Assembly: GCA_003566635.1 (NCBI GenBank)
Contig: PXCK01000005.1
Coordinates: forward strand, 1-35,046
Source of the DNA: Balneolia bacterium
Lineage (GTDB): Bacteria > Bacteroidota > Rhodothermia > Balneolales > Cyclonatronaceae
Length of the DNA: 35,046 nt
Direction of reading: 5' to 3'
Of this stretch, positions 1 through 7,581 are shown piece by piece. Both the position numbers and the translations under genes were made by a program. Below the pieces are notes generated by a model that worked only from the letters and a program-made list of their open reading frames with translations, was not told where the DNA came from and searched no databases. Position 1 is the first letter of the stretch. Each line of letters opens with the position of its first letter.

Positions 1-580
1 CCGTAGGCATGACCGGGTATCATAATCCCGTAATTCATTGCAGGGCAAGAAAAGAAGCAACAAACTCATAACAATTCTACGACTTTTGTAACCTCAAAAC
101 CTTTCGCACCATCCCCCTCGAATTGAATTCGCCTGCTATACACATCAAAACCATCCACTTCGTCATCCCGGAAATGCATTCGGCGAAGCAAATGCATTAT
201 CCGGGATCTTCCAGTTGAGAAATGGGGAAGTCGTGTTTAGGGCTGAATGTCCCTAAGAAAAGCTAAGAATCGGCTGCAAAATGGTCTTGACTCAGTACTG
301 TAAGATCCCGCATAGCCCGCTTGCTACGCTTAGCGGTCTTGCGGGATGACGCTTCGTTATTTTTTTAATTTATAAGTCTTTGCTACCTATTGTTTTATTA
401 ACTAAGCCCCCAAATGCCGTAGGCATGACCCAATATCATAACCCCACGAAGTGAAACCTAGATTACTCAATCATAGCACGTCTTTAAAAAGTTTTTTGGA
501 AAAATAAGTAACCGGATTTGCTAAGTGCCGTAACATCAATATATTCACACATCAATCATTCATAAAAAATATAGTGACTT
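1..580. repeat. Intergenic region with REP-like hairpins and a duplicated short motif
   Basis: No convincing gene lies here. Two strong hairpins are visible. At 165-207, ATCCCGGA-AATGCATT pairs with AATGCATT-ATCCGGGAT, a 16-bp stem with one bulged base. At 305-347, ATCCCGCA pairs with TGCGGGAT, with an inner CCGCT/AGCGG stem. Both use ATCCCG/CGGGAT outer arms, so they look like members of one palindromic family. The motif CCGTAGGCATGACC followed by TATCATAA occurs at 1-30 and again at 417-446. The last ~130 bases are AT-rich and presumably carry the lemA promoter, but no clear promoter boxes were identified. Confidence 0.6.
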
Positions 581-1144
581 ATGGAACTTTGGATAATCCT
601 TCTCATCATTTTTGTACCGCTGTTGGTTATTATCTTAATCTACAATAGGCTTGTAGGTTTACGCAATAAAGCACGTAACAGCTTTGCAAATATCGATGCA
701 CAACTAAAAAAACGTTATGACCTAATTCCAAACCTTGTCGCTTCAGTTCAGCAGTATATGCAACATGAAGCAAGTACGCTTCAAAACTTAACCGAGCTGA
801 GGGCAAAAGCAGTTCGTGGTGGACTAACCGACGATCAAAAGGTTGAAGTTGATAACGAAATACGGTCGGTAATGTCGGGGATTATGGTAAATGTTGAAAA
901 TTACCCAGATTTGAAAGCCAGCGAGAACTTCAATCAACTGCAACGTTCCCTAAATGAAGTAGAAGAGCAGCTTGCAGCATCTCGCCGCTCGTACAATATG
1001 GCGGTTACTCAGTACAATACAGCTACAGAGGTTTTCCCAACTTCAATCATTGCCAATCTATTCAATTTCACCCAAAAAGAATTGTTCAAGATTGAAGAAC
1101 GTGAGCGTCAGAATGTAAATGTAAAAGACTTGTTTAAATCCTGA
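581..1144 (+). CDS. lemA: LemA family membrane protein
   Basis: The 187-residue product is a typical LemA protein. It has one N-terminal membrane segment (about residues 3-21) followed by a long helical, coiled-coil-rich domain exposed outside the cytoplasmic membrane. The signature LRNKARNSFANIDAQLKKRY and DLIPNLV directly after the membrane helix is diagnostic, as is the later SRRSYNMAVTQYN segment. The length is normal for the family. The molecular role of LemA is not established; in many bacteria it sits beside genes for membrane proteins of unknown function. Here the next gene starts 5 bases downstream and encodes a DUF3137 protein, a recurrent partner, so the two are almost certainly co-transcribed and may act together at the membrane. 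Confidence 0.93.
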   Translation: MELWIILLIIFVPLLVIILIYNRLVGLRNKARNSFANIDAQLKKRYDLIPNLVASVQQYMQHEASTLQNLTELRAKAVRGGLTDDQKVEVDNEIRSVMSGIMVNVENYPDLKASENFNQLQRSLNEVEEQLAASRRSYNMAVTQYNTATEVFPTSIIANLFNFTQKELFKIEERERQNVNVKDLFKS

Positions 1145-1149
1145 GTTAG

Positions 1150-2136
1150 ATGAAAACATCACAAGAATTTTGGGCTTTCTACCAAAACAGACTAATAACT
1201 TCTTTAAACGAAGTAGAAGAAAAGAGAAAAGAAAGGCTTAAATACGGTTTAATATTATTTGTTGTCCTGGGTTTGGCTCCATTATATCTGTGGATTATTT
1301 TTAGTGTTTTTGGTAGCTCATTTGCCAAAAGTTGGGATGGAGGTATCGTTTTTTTCATAACGATAATTACTTCGATATTTTCATTTCTGATTAGTTCTCA
1401 ATTACCGGCCTATAAAGCCTATAAACGTTATTACAAAGATCATGTAATTGAACCTATTGTTAAGTTTATCTCATCTGATTTGCAATATGATGCAACCCAT
1501 CATATCTCTAAATATGATTTTGAACGATCAACAATTTTCCCCGGCCGAATAGATAATTTTAACGGTGATGACTATGTTAAAGGGTTTATTGATAAAACTG
1601 CTTTTGAGTTTTCAGAAGTTAAAGCTACACGACGAGAGACATCCGGTTCCGGTAAAAATCGAAGGACAAAAACAGTAACTGTTTTTCAAGGGCTCTTTTT
1701 TAAAGCTGATTTTAATAAAGAATTTTTCGGATCAACTGTGTTGGTTCCAAATTATGTAGGGCGATTTAGTTTCTTAAAAAAAATGGCAGGTGTAGCACGT
1801 CCACAAAAGTATATAGAACTTGAAGACCCGGAGTTAAATAAGCTTTTTAATTGTTATAGTACCGATGATGTGAAAGCGAGATATGTTCTTTCTCCTGCTT
1901 TAATGCAACGTATTGTTCAGTTCAAAAATAAATATCCAAAAAACCAAGTCCATCTTTCTTTTGTTAATGGCACTCTTTTCGTAGCTATAAGTTATTTACA
2001 TAATCTATTTGAAGCACCTTTGTTTAGGTCAGCTATAAATTTTAAACGAATAGAATCCTATTTCGATGATATTCGACTTGTGGTAGAAACTGTAGAAGAC
2101 TTCAACCTAAATACCAGAATCTGGACGAAAGAGTAG
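1150..2136 (+). CDS. DUF3137 domain membrane protein
   Basis: This 328-residue protein starts five bases after lemA. Two hydrophobic segments (about residues 30-54 and 65-86) are followed by a large soluble domain. The C-terminal stretch with LSFVNGTLFVAIS and NLFEAPLFRS matches the DUF3137 pattern as remembered, a family of unknown biochemical function. The N-terminal ~30 residues are charged and helical (EVEEKRKERLK). Its pairing with lemA fits the common LemA-DUF3137 arrangement and suggests a membrane-associated complex, but no enzymatic role can be inferred. There is no recognisable terminator directly downstream; the following ~500 bases are repeats. Confidence 0.85.
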   Translation: MKTSQEFWAFYQNRLITSLNEVEEKRKERLKYGLILFVVLGLAPLYLWIIFSVFGSSFAKSWDGGIVFFITIITSIFSFLISSQLPAYKAYKRYYKDHVIEPIVKFISSDLQYDATHHISKYDFERSTIFPGRIDNFNGDDYVKGFIDKTAFEFSEVKATRRETSGSGKNRRTKTVTVFQGLFFKADFNKEFFGSTVLVPNYVGRFSFLKKMAGVARPQKYIELEDPELNKLFNCYSTDDVKARYVLSPALMQRIVQFKNKYPKNQVHLSFVNGTLFVAISYLHNLFEAPLFRSAINFKRIESYFDDIRLVVETVEDFNLNTRIWTKE

Positions 2137-2170
2137 TTGTAGTAACGGGTGCTTAAAATTTCAGCATAGT

Positions 2171-2645
2171 TTAACCCGGATTATTCACCAAAAAATTTTC
2201 TTGGTAGCAAGGCGAAGGTGGAAAATCAGCTGGGGGATGTTTCCTGAGTACCCTGAGCATGGTCCTTCGTCTTAAACGCAGCTAATGGGGAAGTCAATTA
2301 GTAACCTCAGTTCAATTATTATTACACTTGATTCACTCTGTTAGGTACTATTTATGCCCTTTAAATAAAAAAATAAGTTCTTTGAGTGATTTGAACCACA
2401 GAGCCCACCTGACGAAGAGTTACTGAATAAGCTAAAATAGTGTAAGTACGGCAGACAGTTTTTGCAGATTTCTTTCCCTTGTAAAATTGGTAAGCCAATT
2501 ACATCCAGCTCTTTTTTAGCCAAGCTCTGTGTAACTCAGCGCTTTACTCCGTGACCTCTGTGTTAAAAAATAGAGATGGTTAAAAATCGAACTCAGGTTA
2601 GTACTATACCACAATCAAACTTGAGTGCGAAGTGTATTTATCTAT
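2171..2645. repeat. Dispersed intergenic element, copy 1, interrupted by a second repeat
   Basis: The left part (about 2175-2285) is closely similar to 18273-18380. They share a near-identical ~56-base block beginning CCCGGATTATTCACC and ending GAAAATCAGC, plus a weaker match ending CGCAGCTA. The right part (about 2608-2645, ACCACAATCAAACTTGAGTG onward) resembles 18432-18470 (ACCACACTCAAATTTGAGTG onward). Between them copy 1 has roughly 300 bases (2301-2600) not found in copy 2, so this copy appears to have been interrupted. No matching right terminal repeat is visible; the end runs into the stop codon region of the hydrolase gene. The 2137-2641 interval contains no credible gene. Confidence 0.55.
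2301..2600. repeat. Candidate nested insertion with short inverted ends and ACACAGAG repeats
   Basis: The segment is bounded by TAACCTCAGTTC (2302-2313) and GAACTCAGGTTA (2589-2600), which are inverted repeats matching at 11 of 12 positions. On the minus strand it contains ACACAGAGGTCACGGAG and GAGTTACACAGAG, the style of dispersed repeat seen between genes in many bacterial genomes. A 60-codon open frame on the minus strand (2341-2523) lies inside; its product is unrecognised and it is probably not a gene. The boundaries are inferred by comparing the two copies of the surrounding element by eye. Confidence 0.45.
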
Positions 2646-3400
2646 ATCTCAATCGAAAGCTGATCATAAGCAAGCTTCACATGGTCAGGTAGGCGCTCGG
2701 ATACCTCTTTGTGAACTACATAAGACGATATATGCACGAGATAGGTAATTGGAATTTCAAGTTTTGTAGCAATTTCTACTGCGTCGGGTATAGACAGATG
2801 TGTCGGGTGGTCAGGCGACCATCGTAATCCGTTCAGTACTAATACTTTTGATCCTTTAACTTTTTCAAGCGTTTCATCAGAAATAATTTTCGCATCGGTA
2901 ATGTAAGACAAATCGTTGATCCTAAACCCCATTACGGGCATGTTTATATGATCTACCATTAGAGGGGTGATCGTGCAATCTCTAAATTGAATGGTATCTT
3001 TCATTACCTGCAAATCAAGATCAACAGAACCGGGTGTTTTATTCGGTCCGAACATATAGTCGAATTTTCGTCGGATGGTTTTAACACAACCTTCGGTGGT
3101 GTAGGTGGGGATGGCTTTCCCACGGGTGAAACAGTAAGGACGCAAATCATCCAATCCGGCGATATGGTCGGTATGCTCGTGAGTCAATAAGAGGAGGTCA
3201 ATTGCACCAATACCTGAGCGAAGGGTTTGAAGGCGGAATTCCGGCCCTGTATCAATTACAATAGATGTTTCTTTAGTTTGTACCCAGGCGGAGGTTCGGT
3301 ATCGATTATCGCGAAAATCCAATGCACGGTTTTCAAAACCAAACCCACCGGCAACCGGTACTCCCATCGATGTTCCTGTACCCAAAAATGTTAATCGCAT
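2642..3400 (-). CDS. MBL-fold metallo-hydrolase, PhnP-like
   Basis: The 252-residue product is a metallo-beta-lactamase fold hydrolase of the PhnP / beta-lactamase superfamily I group. The N-terminus MRLTFLGTGTSMGVP is typical. The zinc-binding HxHxDH motif appears as THEHTDHIAGLDDLR at about residues 74-88, and further metal ligands are probably the His in MVDHINMP, the Asp in YITDAK and the His in LVHISS. Relatives act on cyclic phosphodiesters or related small phosphoesters, but the substrate here cannot be read from sequence. The ATG follows the stop of the upstream 101-aa gene with no gap (TAA then ATG), so translation is probably coupled. The final codons abut a dispersed repeat. Confidence 0.88.
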   Translation of the reverse strand: MRLTFLGTGTSMGVPVAGGFGFENRALDFRDNRYRTSAWVQTKETSIVIDTGPEFRLQTLRSGIGAIDLLLLTHEHTDHIAGLDDLRPYCFTRGKAIPTYTTEGCVKTIRRKFDYMFGPNKTPGSVDLDLQVMKDTIQFRDCTITPLMVDHINMPVMGFRINDLSYITDAKIISDETLEKVKGSKVLVLNGLRWSPDHPTHLSIPDAVEIATKLEIPITYLVHISSYVVHKEVSERLPDHVKLAYDQLSIEI

Positions 3401-3706
3401 TTAATCATCCTCAGTGGTGAACAGATCCGCATTTTTTCGTTCTGATAATTCAAACTCTGCCCATTTATTTTCAAGTTCGCGCCGGGTTGCAGGCTTCATA
3501 AAGATATCATCAAGTTGTTGATCTTTAAGAAACCGAGCTAAAAAGCCCGCTTGTACATCAGGTGGGTGGTTTTTATTAATCATAACAAGTCTGGTACCAC
3601 TTACCACACAAAAACCGCCGCGAAAACTTCCACGTTCTTTTCTAACTTTATATCCTAACTGTTCAGTGATTTCTTCGAGTTCTAAAAAAAACTTTTCTGG
3701 TTTCAT
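3401..3706 (-). CDS. Conserved small protein of unknown function
   Basis: This 101-residue protein is soluble, with no signal peptide or membrane segment. It has a charged helical N-terminus (FFLELEEITEQLGYKVRKE), a central RGSFRGGFCVVSGTRLVMINKN stretch that reads like a small beta sheet, and a charged C-terminus. I do not recognise a named family, although its position between a barrel protein gene and an MBL hydrolase, with a zero-base gap to the hydrolase, shows it is a real translated gene. It could be a partner or regulator of the hydrolase; that is inference only. Confidence 0.75.
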   Translation of the reverse strand: MKPEKFFLELEEITEQLGYKVRKERGSFRGGFCVVSGTRLVMINKNHPPDVQAGFLARFLKDQQLDDIFMKPATRRELENKWAEFELSERKNADLFTTEDD

Positions 3707-3709
3707 ACA

Positions 3710-4447
3710 TCAAAAAGTAAATCCGGCAACTATTGAAATAGATGAATAATCATATTTGAAGCGTTCATTGGTGTTGTCAAATCTTGAATAGCGTAGGTCA
3801 AAACCGGCAACGAGTCCGAATCTCTGAATCAGATTATCAGCGTAAATCCTAAATTGTTGATATAGCTTGTAAGAAGCGCCTCCACCGGCACCAAGAGACC
3901 CTGTTGTGTACCCTATTGCTATTGTAGATCTTGAAGCAATACGTGCATTGTTTCCCGCTCTGACCAACATATTTAAGCCTGTTCCTAAGTAGACAGAGCT
4001 TTGTGAAAATTCGGCCGCTGTATTAGCAGTTTCACTTGTTCTAACCAACGCATAATCGGTACTTAACATTAATGGAATAGCCATAGTAAAACGTTCTCTT
4101 CTTAATATGGGGTAAAGTGTTTCCAGATTAGCCCCTATTAGGGTTGCTCTTACATCCTCATCATCACCTAAATTATTCCCTAAAGCAGCATATAGTTGAA
4201 TAAGAGGAGATTCATAGCGAACACCAAATAAATTTCCTGAAAAATTATACCGATCATTATTTACATTGTCTCCTTCGGTAAGATCACCAAAGTAATTAAA
4301 ATCAGCAAAGTCTGTAAATCCCACAATTGCATTAATTGGTGTTCCCGGAGTGGAACGGTCTGTACTACTTTGAACCGAAAACATTTGCGCATGTGCACTA
4401 ATGCAAACAAATAAAAAGGTCGTTAAAAAAAGAAGTGTAACTTTCAT
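3710..4447 (-). CDS. Putative outer-membrane beta-barrel protein
   Basis: The 245-residue product starts with a clear signal peptide (MKVTLLFLTTFLFVCISAHA, cleavage probable after AHA). The mature part has alternating hydrophobic/polar strands rich in Gly, Tyr and Asn, and ends in an aromatic residue (SIVAGFTF), the usual outer-membrane barrel C-terminal signature. No plug domain or enzymatic motif is visible, so a small porin-like or structural barrel is the best description; the function is unknown. It is the first gene of a minus-strand three-gene run with the 101-aa protein (3-base gap) and the MBL hydrolase, and is divergent from the glutathione peroxidase gene. Confidence 0.72.
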   Translation of the reverse strand: MKVTLLFLTTFLFVCISAHAQMFSVQSSTDRSTPGTPINAIVGFTDFADFNYFGDLTEGDNVNNDRYNFSGNLFGVRYESPLIQLYAALGNNLGDDEDVRATLIGANLETLYPILRRERFTMAIPLMLSTDYALVRTSETANTAAEFSQSSVYLGTGLNMLVRAGNNARIASRSTIAIGYTTGSLGAGGGASYKLYQQFRIYADNLIQRFGLVAGFDLRYSRFDNTNERFKYDYSSISIVAGFTF

Positions 4448-4529
4448 GCGTAGAATTTAAAACTTTAATATGGAACGAATCCTAAATTATTTAAATTTGA
4501 GTATTCAAAATAACCAAACTTACTGACTT

Positions 4530-5078
4530 ATGATTCATTTATTGTTCTTACTATTCATATCCGCTATGTTAAACCAAAATCCAGAGACTTCTGTTCACAA
4601 TTTTGCTGTACCTTCGCTAATGGGTCAAGACACAATTAAGCTATCTTCTTACGAAGGAAAGGTGCTTCTTATTGTAAATACTGCTTCAAAGTGTGGGTTT
4701 ACCAGACAATATGAGGGCTTGCAAAATTTACATGAAAAATTTGAAGGCGCCGGTTTTGCTGTAATTGGTTTTCCGGCTGCTAATTTTGGAGGGCAGGAGT
4801 TTGATGATGATTCTGAAATCGCTGAATTTTGTGAGGTAAACTTCGGTGTTACGTTCCCGCTATCGTCAAGAGTTTCTGTTAGGGGTGATGATAAACATGA
4901 GCTTTTTGAAATGTTAACCAATCTTCCAAACCCTGACTTTACAGGTGATATTAACTGGAATTTCGAAAAGTTTCTAATTGATCAAAATGGAAATTTAGTA
5001 CGACGCTTTAGAAGTAACGTTGAGCCAGAGTCAGAGGAGTTAATTGGAGCAATTGAAAGCCTTTTGGCTGCTGAGTAG
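4530..5078 (+). CDS. Glutathione peroxidase family thiol peroxidase
   Basis: The 182-residue protein belongs to the glutathione peroxidase (BsaA/BtuE-like) family, which reduces hydroperoxides. The peroxidatic Cys55 lies in NTASKCGFT, the catalytic Gln in NFGGQE and the Trp/Asn in the NWNFEKFL block. A second Cys in EIAEFCEVNFGVTFP matches the resolving cysteine of thioredoxin-dependent members, so thioredoxin is the likely reductant rather than glutathione; a trxB gene lies elsewhere in the window. The N-terminal ~14 residues are hydrophobic and could be an export signal or membrane anchor, which would place it outside the cytoplasm. It is a Cys form, with no in-frame TGA selenocysteine codon. 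A strong hairpin terminator follows. Confidence 0.92.
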   Translation: MIHLLFLLFISAMLNQNPETSVHNFAVPSLMGQDTIKLSSYEGKVLLIVNTASKCGFTRQYEGLQNLHEKFEGAGFAVIGFPAANFGGQEFDDDSEIAEFCEVNFGVTFPLSSRVSVRGDDKHELFEMLTNLPNPDFTGDINWNFEKFLIDQNGNLVRRFRSNVEPESEELIGAIESLLAAE

Positions 5079-5104
5079 GTAATATCTTAATTGTGATTTT
5101 TTTT

Positions 5105-5138
5105 AAGGTCTGGACTTTAATGGTTCAGGCCTTTTTTT
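5105..5138 (+). terminator. Rho-independent terminator after glutathione peroxidase
   Basis: AAGGTCTGGAC pairs with GTTCAGGCCTT through a short loop (with G-U pairs), followed by a run of T. It lies about 27 bases after the peroxidase stop codon. Confidence 0.8.
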
Positions 5139-5506
5139 ATGATATCGTTTACGCTTGTTATCATATTTTTATTAGGTTTTATTAGTACCGTTTTAGTCTT
5201 TTAAATACAGATTTATACTTAGTGATTTTGGGTTAAAAAAACTTTAAGCAGACATATTTAAATAACTGGAAAATCAATATGTTGGACAAAGTGGGATACT
5301 CATAATGTGATGATATGTCAACGTCAACCGGAATTACGTCATTAAAATTGAACTACAGTGGGTCAGTACAGTTTTACAGCAAATAGAAGGGTTAAAGATG
5401 ACTTCAACCTCAATTAAGAGGAGATTTAATGAAGTAATTTTGATCGAAAAAGGTCCGTTATACGCTAATTTAATCGCTGCTATGCGAATATTTTGAGGAA
5501 GATGAA
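5139..5506. other. AT-rich leader region upstream of the cheB-cheR locus
   Basis: About 370 bases without a confident gene. A possible 32-codon open frame (5398-5496, product beginning MTSTSIKRRFNE) ends just before the next small open frame; its Shine-Dalgarno sequence is weak. No tRNA, riboswitch fold or clear terminator was recognised. The region presumably holds the promoter of the sensory locus. Confidence 0.35.
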
Positions 5507-5590
5507 ATGAAGCTGAGAATATTATGTTATAACTTACCAAGAGAATTAAGTGTCGATGTAAACTTATACGTAATTGGAGGTACCCTATGA
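5507..5590 (+). CDS. Possible 27-aa leader ORF coupled to cheB-cheR
   Basis: This short frame (MKLRILCYNLPRELSVDVNL...) is too short for the ORF track. It is preceded by a good Shine-Dalgarno sequence, GAGGA at 5495-5499, seven bases before the ATG. Its TGA stop overlaps the ATG of the cheB-cheR gene in an ATGA arrangement (5587-5590), typical of translational coupling. The peptide matches no family I know. It may be a regulatory leader or chance; the SD plus the ATGA overlap are the only support. Confidence 0.3.
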   Translation: MKLRILCYNLPRELSVDVNLYVIGGTL

Positions 5591-7545
5591 AAAAGACAAG
5601 TACCCCTGACCATATCGTAGCCATAGGCGCATCAGCCGGAGGGTTGGAAGCTCTGCAACAACTACTGAGAAATCTGCCTGAGCTTAAGAAAACGGCCATT
5701 ATTATTGCGCAGCATTTAAGTCCTACGCATAAAAGCCATCTGGTTGACTTGCTAAGTCGTGTAACAAAGCTTACCGTTTTAGAAGCAAAAAATGGGCTTA
5801 AGCTTTCCTCTAATCACATTTATATTACTCCACCGGATGCAGAAATTTCTGTTGAAAAACAAAAAATTATCCTCAAAAAACCGGAATCTTCAATTGGGCC
5901 AAAGCCAAGTGTAGATGTTTTATTCCAATCTATTTCCAAAATTCCGGATATCAAAATTACGGCTATAATTCTATCCGGTACGGGCAAAGATGGGGCAGAA
6001 GGGTTAAAGGTTTTAGATAAGAACAGATCCTTTATAATGGTACAGGATTTGGCATCAGCAAAATACGATGGCATGCCTGCTTCGGCTTTGGATACGGGCT
6101 TGGTTGATACTATTCTGACACCAGATAAGATGGGTGAAGAAATTCTTCGGTTCGTTGAAAATGGATTGACAGCTAAGAAAAATAAGCCTGAGGAAGAGCA
6201 TAAGAATGAGGGGCAATTTGAAAAGATACTTGAAGTTCTGTCTAATCGAACAGGTACAGATTTTACGCATTATAAAAGAGCGACATTACTGCGACGCCTT
6301 GAAAAAAGGATGCAGCAGCTGAAAATAAGAGATATAGATAGTTATCTGTCCTACCTTAAAAAGCATCCGGATGAAGTATCCATCATGTTTAACATGATAC
6401 TGATTGGAGTAACACAGTTTTTCAGAGACAGCGAGGCTTTTGATGCACTTAAGAATGCACTAAAAAAAGTGCTGGACGATAAAGGTGAAGATGAATCCAT
6501 TCGAATTTGGGTTCCTGGTTGTTCTACAGGAGAAGAAGCCTATTCTATTTCAATGATATTGGATATGCTTAGCGCGGAAAAACCGCAACGAAATATCCAG
6601 ATATTTGCTACAGATATAGATGAAAGAGCTATTCAATTTGCCAGATTAGGCAAATACACCAAAGATAGTCTTAAAGGGTTACCTGAAGAAATTATAAGCC
6701 GCTATTTTAAGAAAAATGGGAAATATTACGAAGTAGATAAATTTCTAAGAAGCCGTGTGTTATTCTCCAAGCATGACCTCACCCAACACCCACCATTTTT
6801 ACGATTGGATTTAATTTCTTGTAGAAACCTTCTCATATACTTTGATATCAAATTGCAACAGTATGTGCTACCTGTTTTTCACTATGCTTTAGAGCCGGGT
6901 GGGCTGTTATTTTTGGGTAAATCAGAAACGGTAGGGCAATTTACAGCTCTCTTTTCCACATTAGATTCGGTGAGTAAAATATACAAGCGTAAAGCCGGTA
7001 AAAGTATTCATGAGGTTCGTTTTTCTGCATTTCGCCCTAAAATTTTCAAGCCACAAAGAACTGCGCCTACAGTTTCAGACTACGAAACCACTCTGGAACA
7101 GCAAATTAAAGAGACACTCTTTAAGACCTATGAAAACCCCTTTGTTATTATAGACAGTGAGTATGAAATAAAGGAAGTCTTTGGGGACGTGCGCCTGTTT
7201 GTAAGCCTAAAGCCGGGTAATATTCAGGTGAATCTAATCAATATGGTTAACCCTGAATTGAAAATTGAACTCAGGAGGTTACTCGCTGAAATTAGCCTCA
7301 ATGGGCAGAATGTACGGGGAGAAATCAAAAAGTTTAACCTTTATGAAAAAGATTACTTTGTTCGCTTATCGGTTCGCATAATACCATCAGATGCCGACTC
7401 AAGCGGTCTTTATATGGTAATTTTTGAACAATTAGATATTGAAAAGTTTATTACCAAAAGTGAGTCGCGCTCTACTTCTCATTCCGCTAATGTAGAGATT
7501 CAGGATTTGGAACGAGAGTTAGAGGCTACAAAAGAACAATTGTAA
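5587..7545 (+). CDS. CheB-CheR fusion protein, truncated by an in-frame stop
   Basis: The 652-residue product joins a CheB methylesterase domain (about residues 8-195) to a CheR methyltransferase domain (about 210-475). In CheB the catalytic triad is visible: Ser16 in GASAGG, His43 in AQHLSP and Asp135 in GTGKDGAEG. In CheR the N-terminal helical part (HYKRATLLRRLEKRM), the SAM-binding VPGCSTGEEAYS loop and ISCRNLLIYF are all present. A further PAS-like region (about 505-620) follows, then a coiled coil that stops at TAA 7543-7545. The next codons continue the same coiled coil in the same frame (TYIEELETSNEELQS), so the stop interrupts a larger protein. The start has GGAGG at 5576-5580, six bases upstream. 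Both N-terminal enzyme domains look intact and may still be made. Confidence 0.88.
   Translation: MKKTSTPDHIVAIGASAGGLEALQQLLRNLPELKKTAIIIAQHLSPTHKSHLVDLLSRVTKLTVLEAKNGLKLSSNHIYITPPDAEISVEKQKIILKKPESSIGPKPSVDVLFQSISKIPDIKITAIILSGTGKDGAEGLKVLDKNRSFIMVQDLASAKYDGMPASALDTGLVDTILTPDKMGEEILRFVENGLTAKKNKPEEEHKNEGQFEKILEVLSNRTGTDFTHYKRATLLRRLEKRMQQLKIRDIDSYLSYLKKHPDEVSIMFNMILIGVTQFFRDSEAFDALKNALKKVLDDKGEDESIRIWVPGCSTGEEAYSISMILDMLSAEKPQRNIQIFATDIDERAIQFARLGKYTKDSLKGLPEEIISRYFKKNGKYYEVDKFLRSRVLFSKHDLTQHPPFLRLDLISCRNLLIYFDIKLQQYVLPVFHYALEPGGLLFLGKSETVGQFTALFSTLDSVSKIYKRKAGKSIHEVRFSAFRPKIFKPQRTAPTVSDYETTLEQQIKETLFKTYENPFVIIDSEYEIKEVFGDVRLFVSLKPGNIQVNLINMVNPELKIELRRLLAEISLNGQNVRGEIKKFNLYEKDYFVRLSVRIIPSDADSSGLYMVIFEQLDIEKFITKSESRSTSHSANVEIQDLERELEATKEQL
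7543..7545 (+). other. In-frame ochre stop inside the coiled-coil linker
   Basis: The codons run AAA GAA CAA TTG TAA ACT TAC ATT GAA GAA. In this protein family the same place normally reads LQxxxEELETSNEELQS, so TAA most simply replaces CAA (Gln) by a single C-to-T change. The frame is unchanged for the following 816 codons. Confidence 0.85.
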
Positions 7546-7581
7546 ACTTACATTGAAGAACTGGAAACCAGCAATGAAGAA

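Noticed and set aside
2341-2523. 60-aa minus-strand ORF (MAKKELDVIGLPILQ...)
   Set aside because: It lies inside the nested repeat, is made partly of repeat-derived sequence, matches no family I know, and has no clear ribosome site.
5334-5699. 121-aa minus-strand ORF across the cheB start
   Set aside because: Runs antisense over the conserved CheB catalytic motif and the ribosome site of cheB-cheR; no family features.
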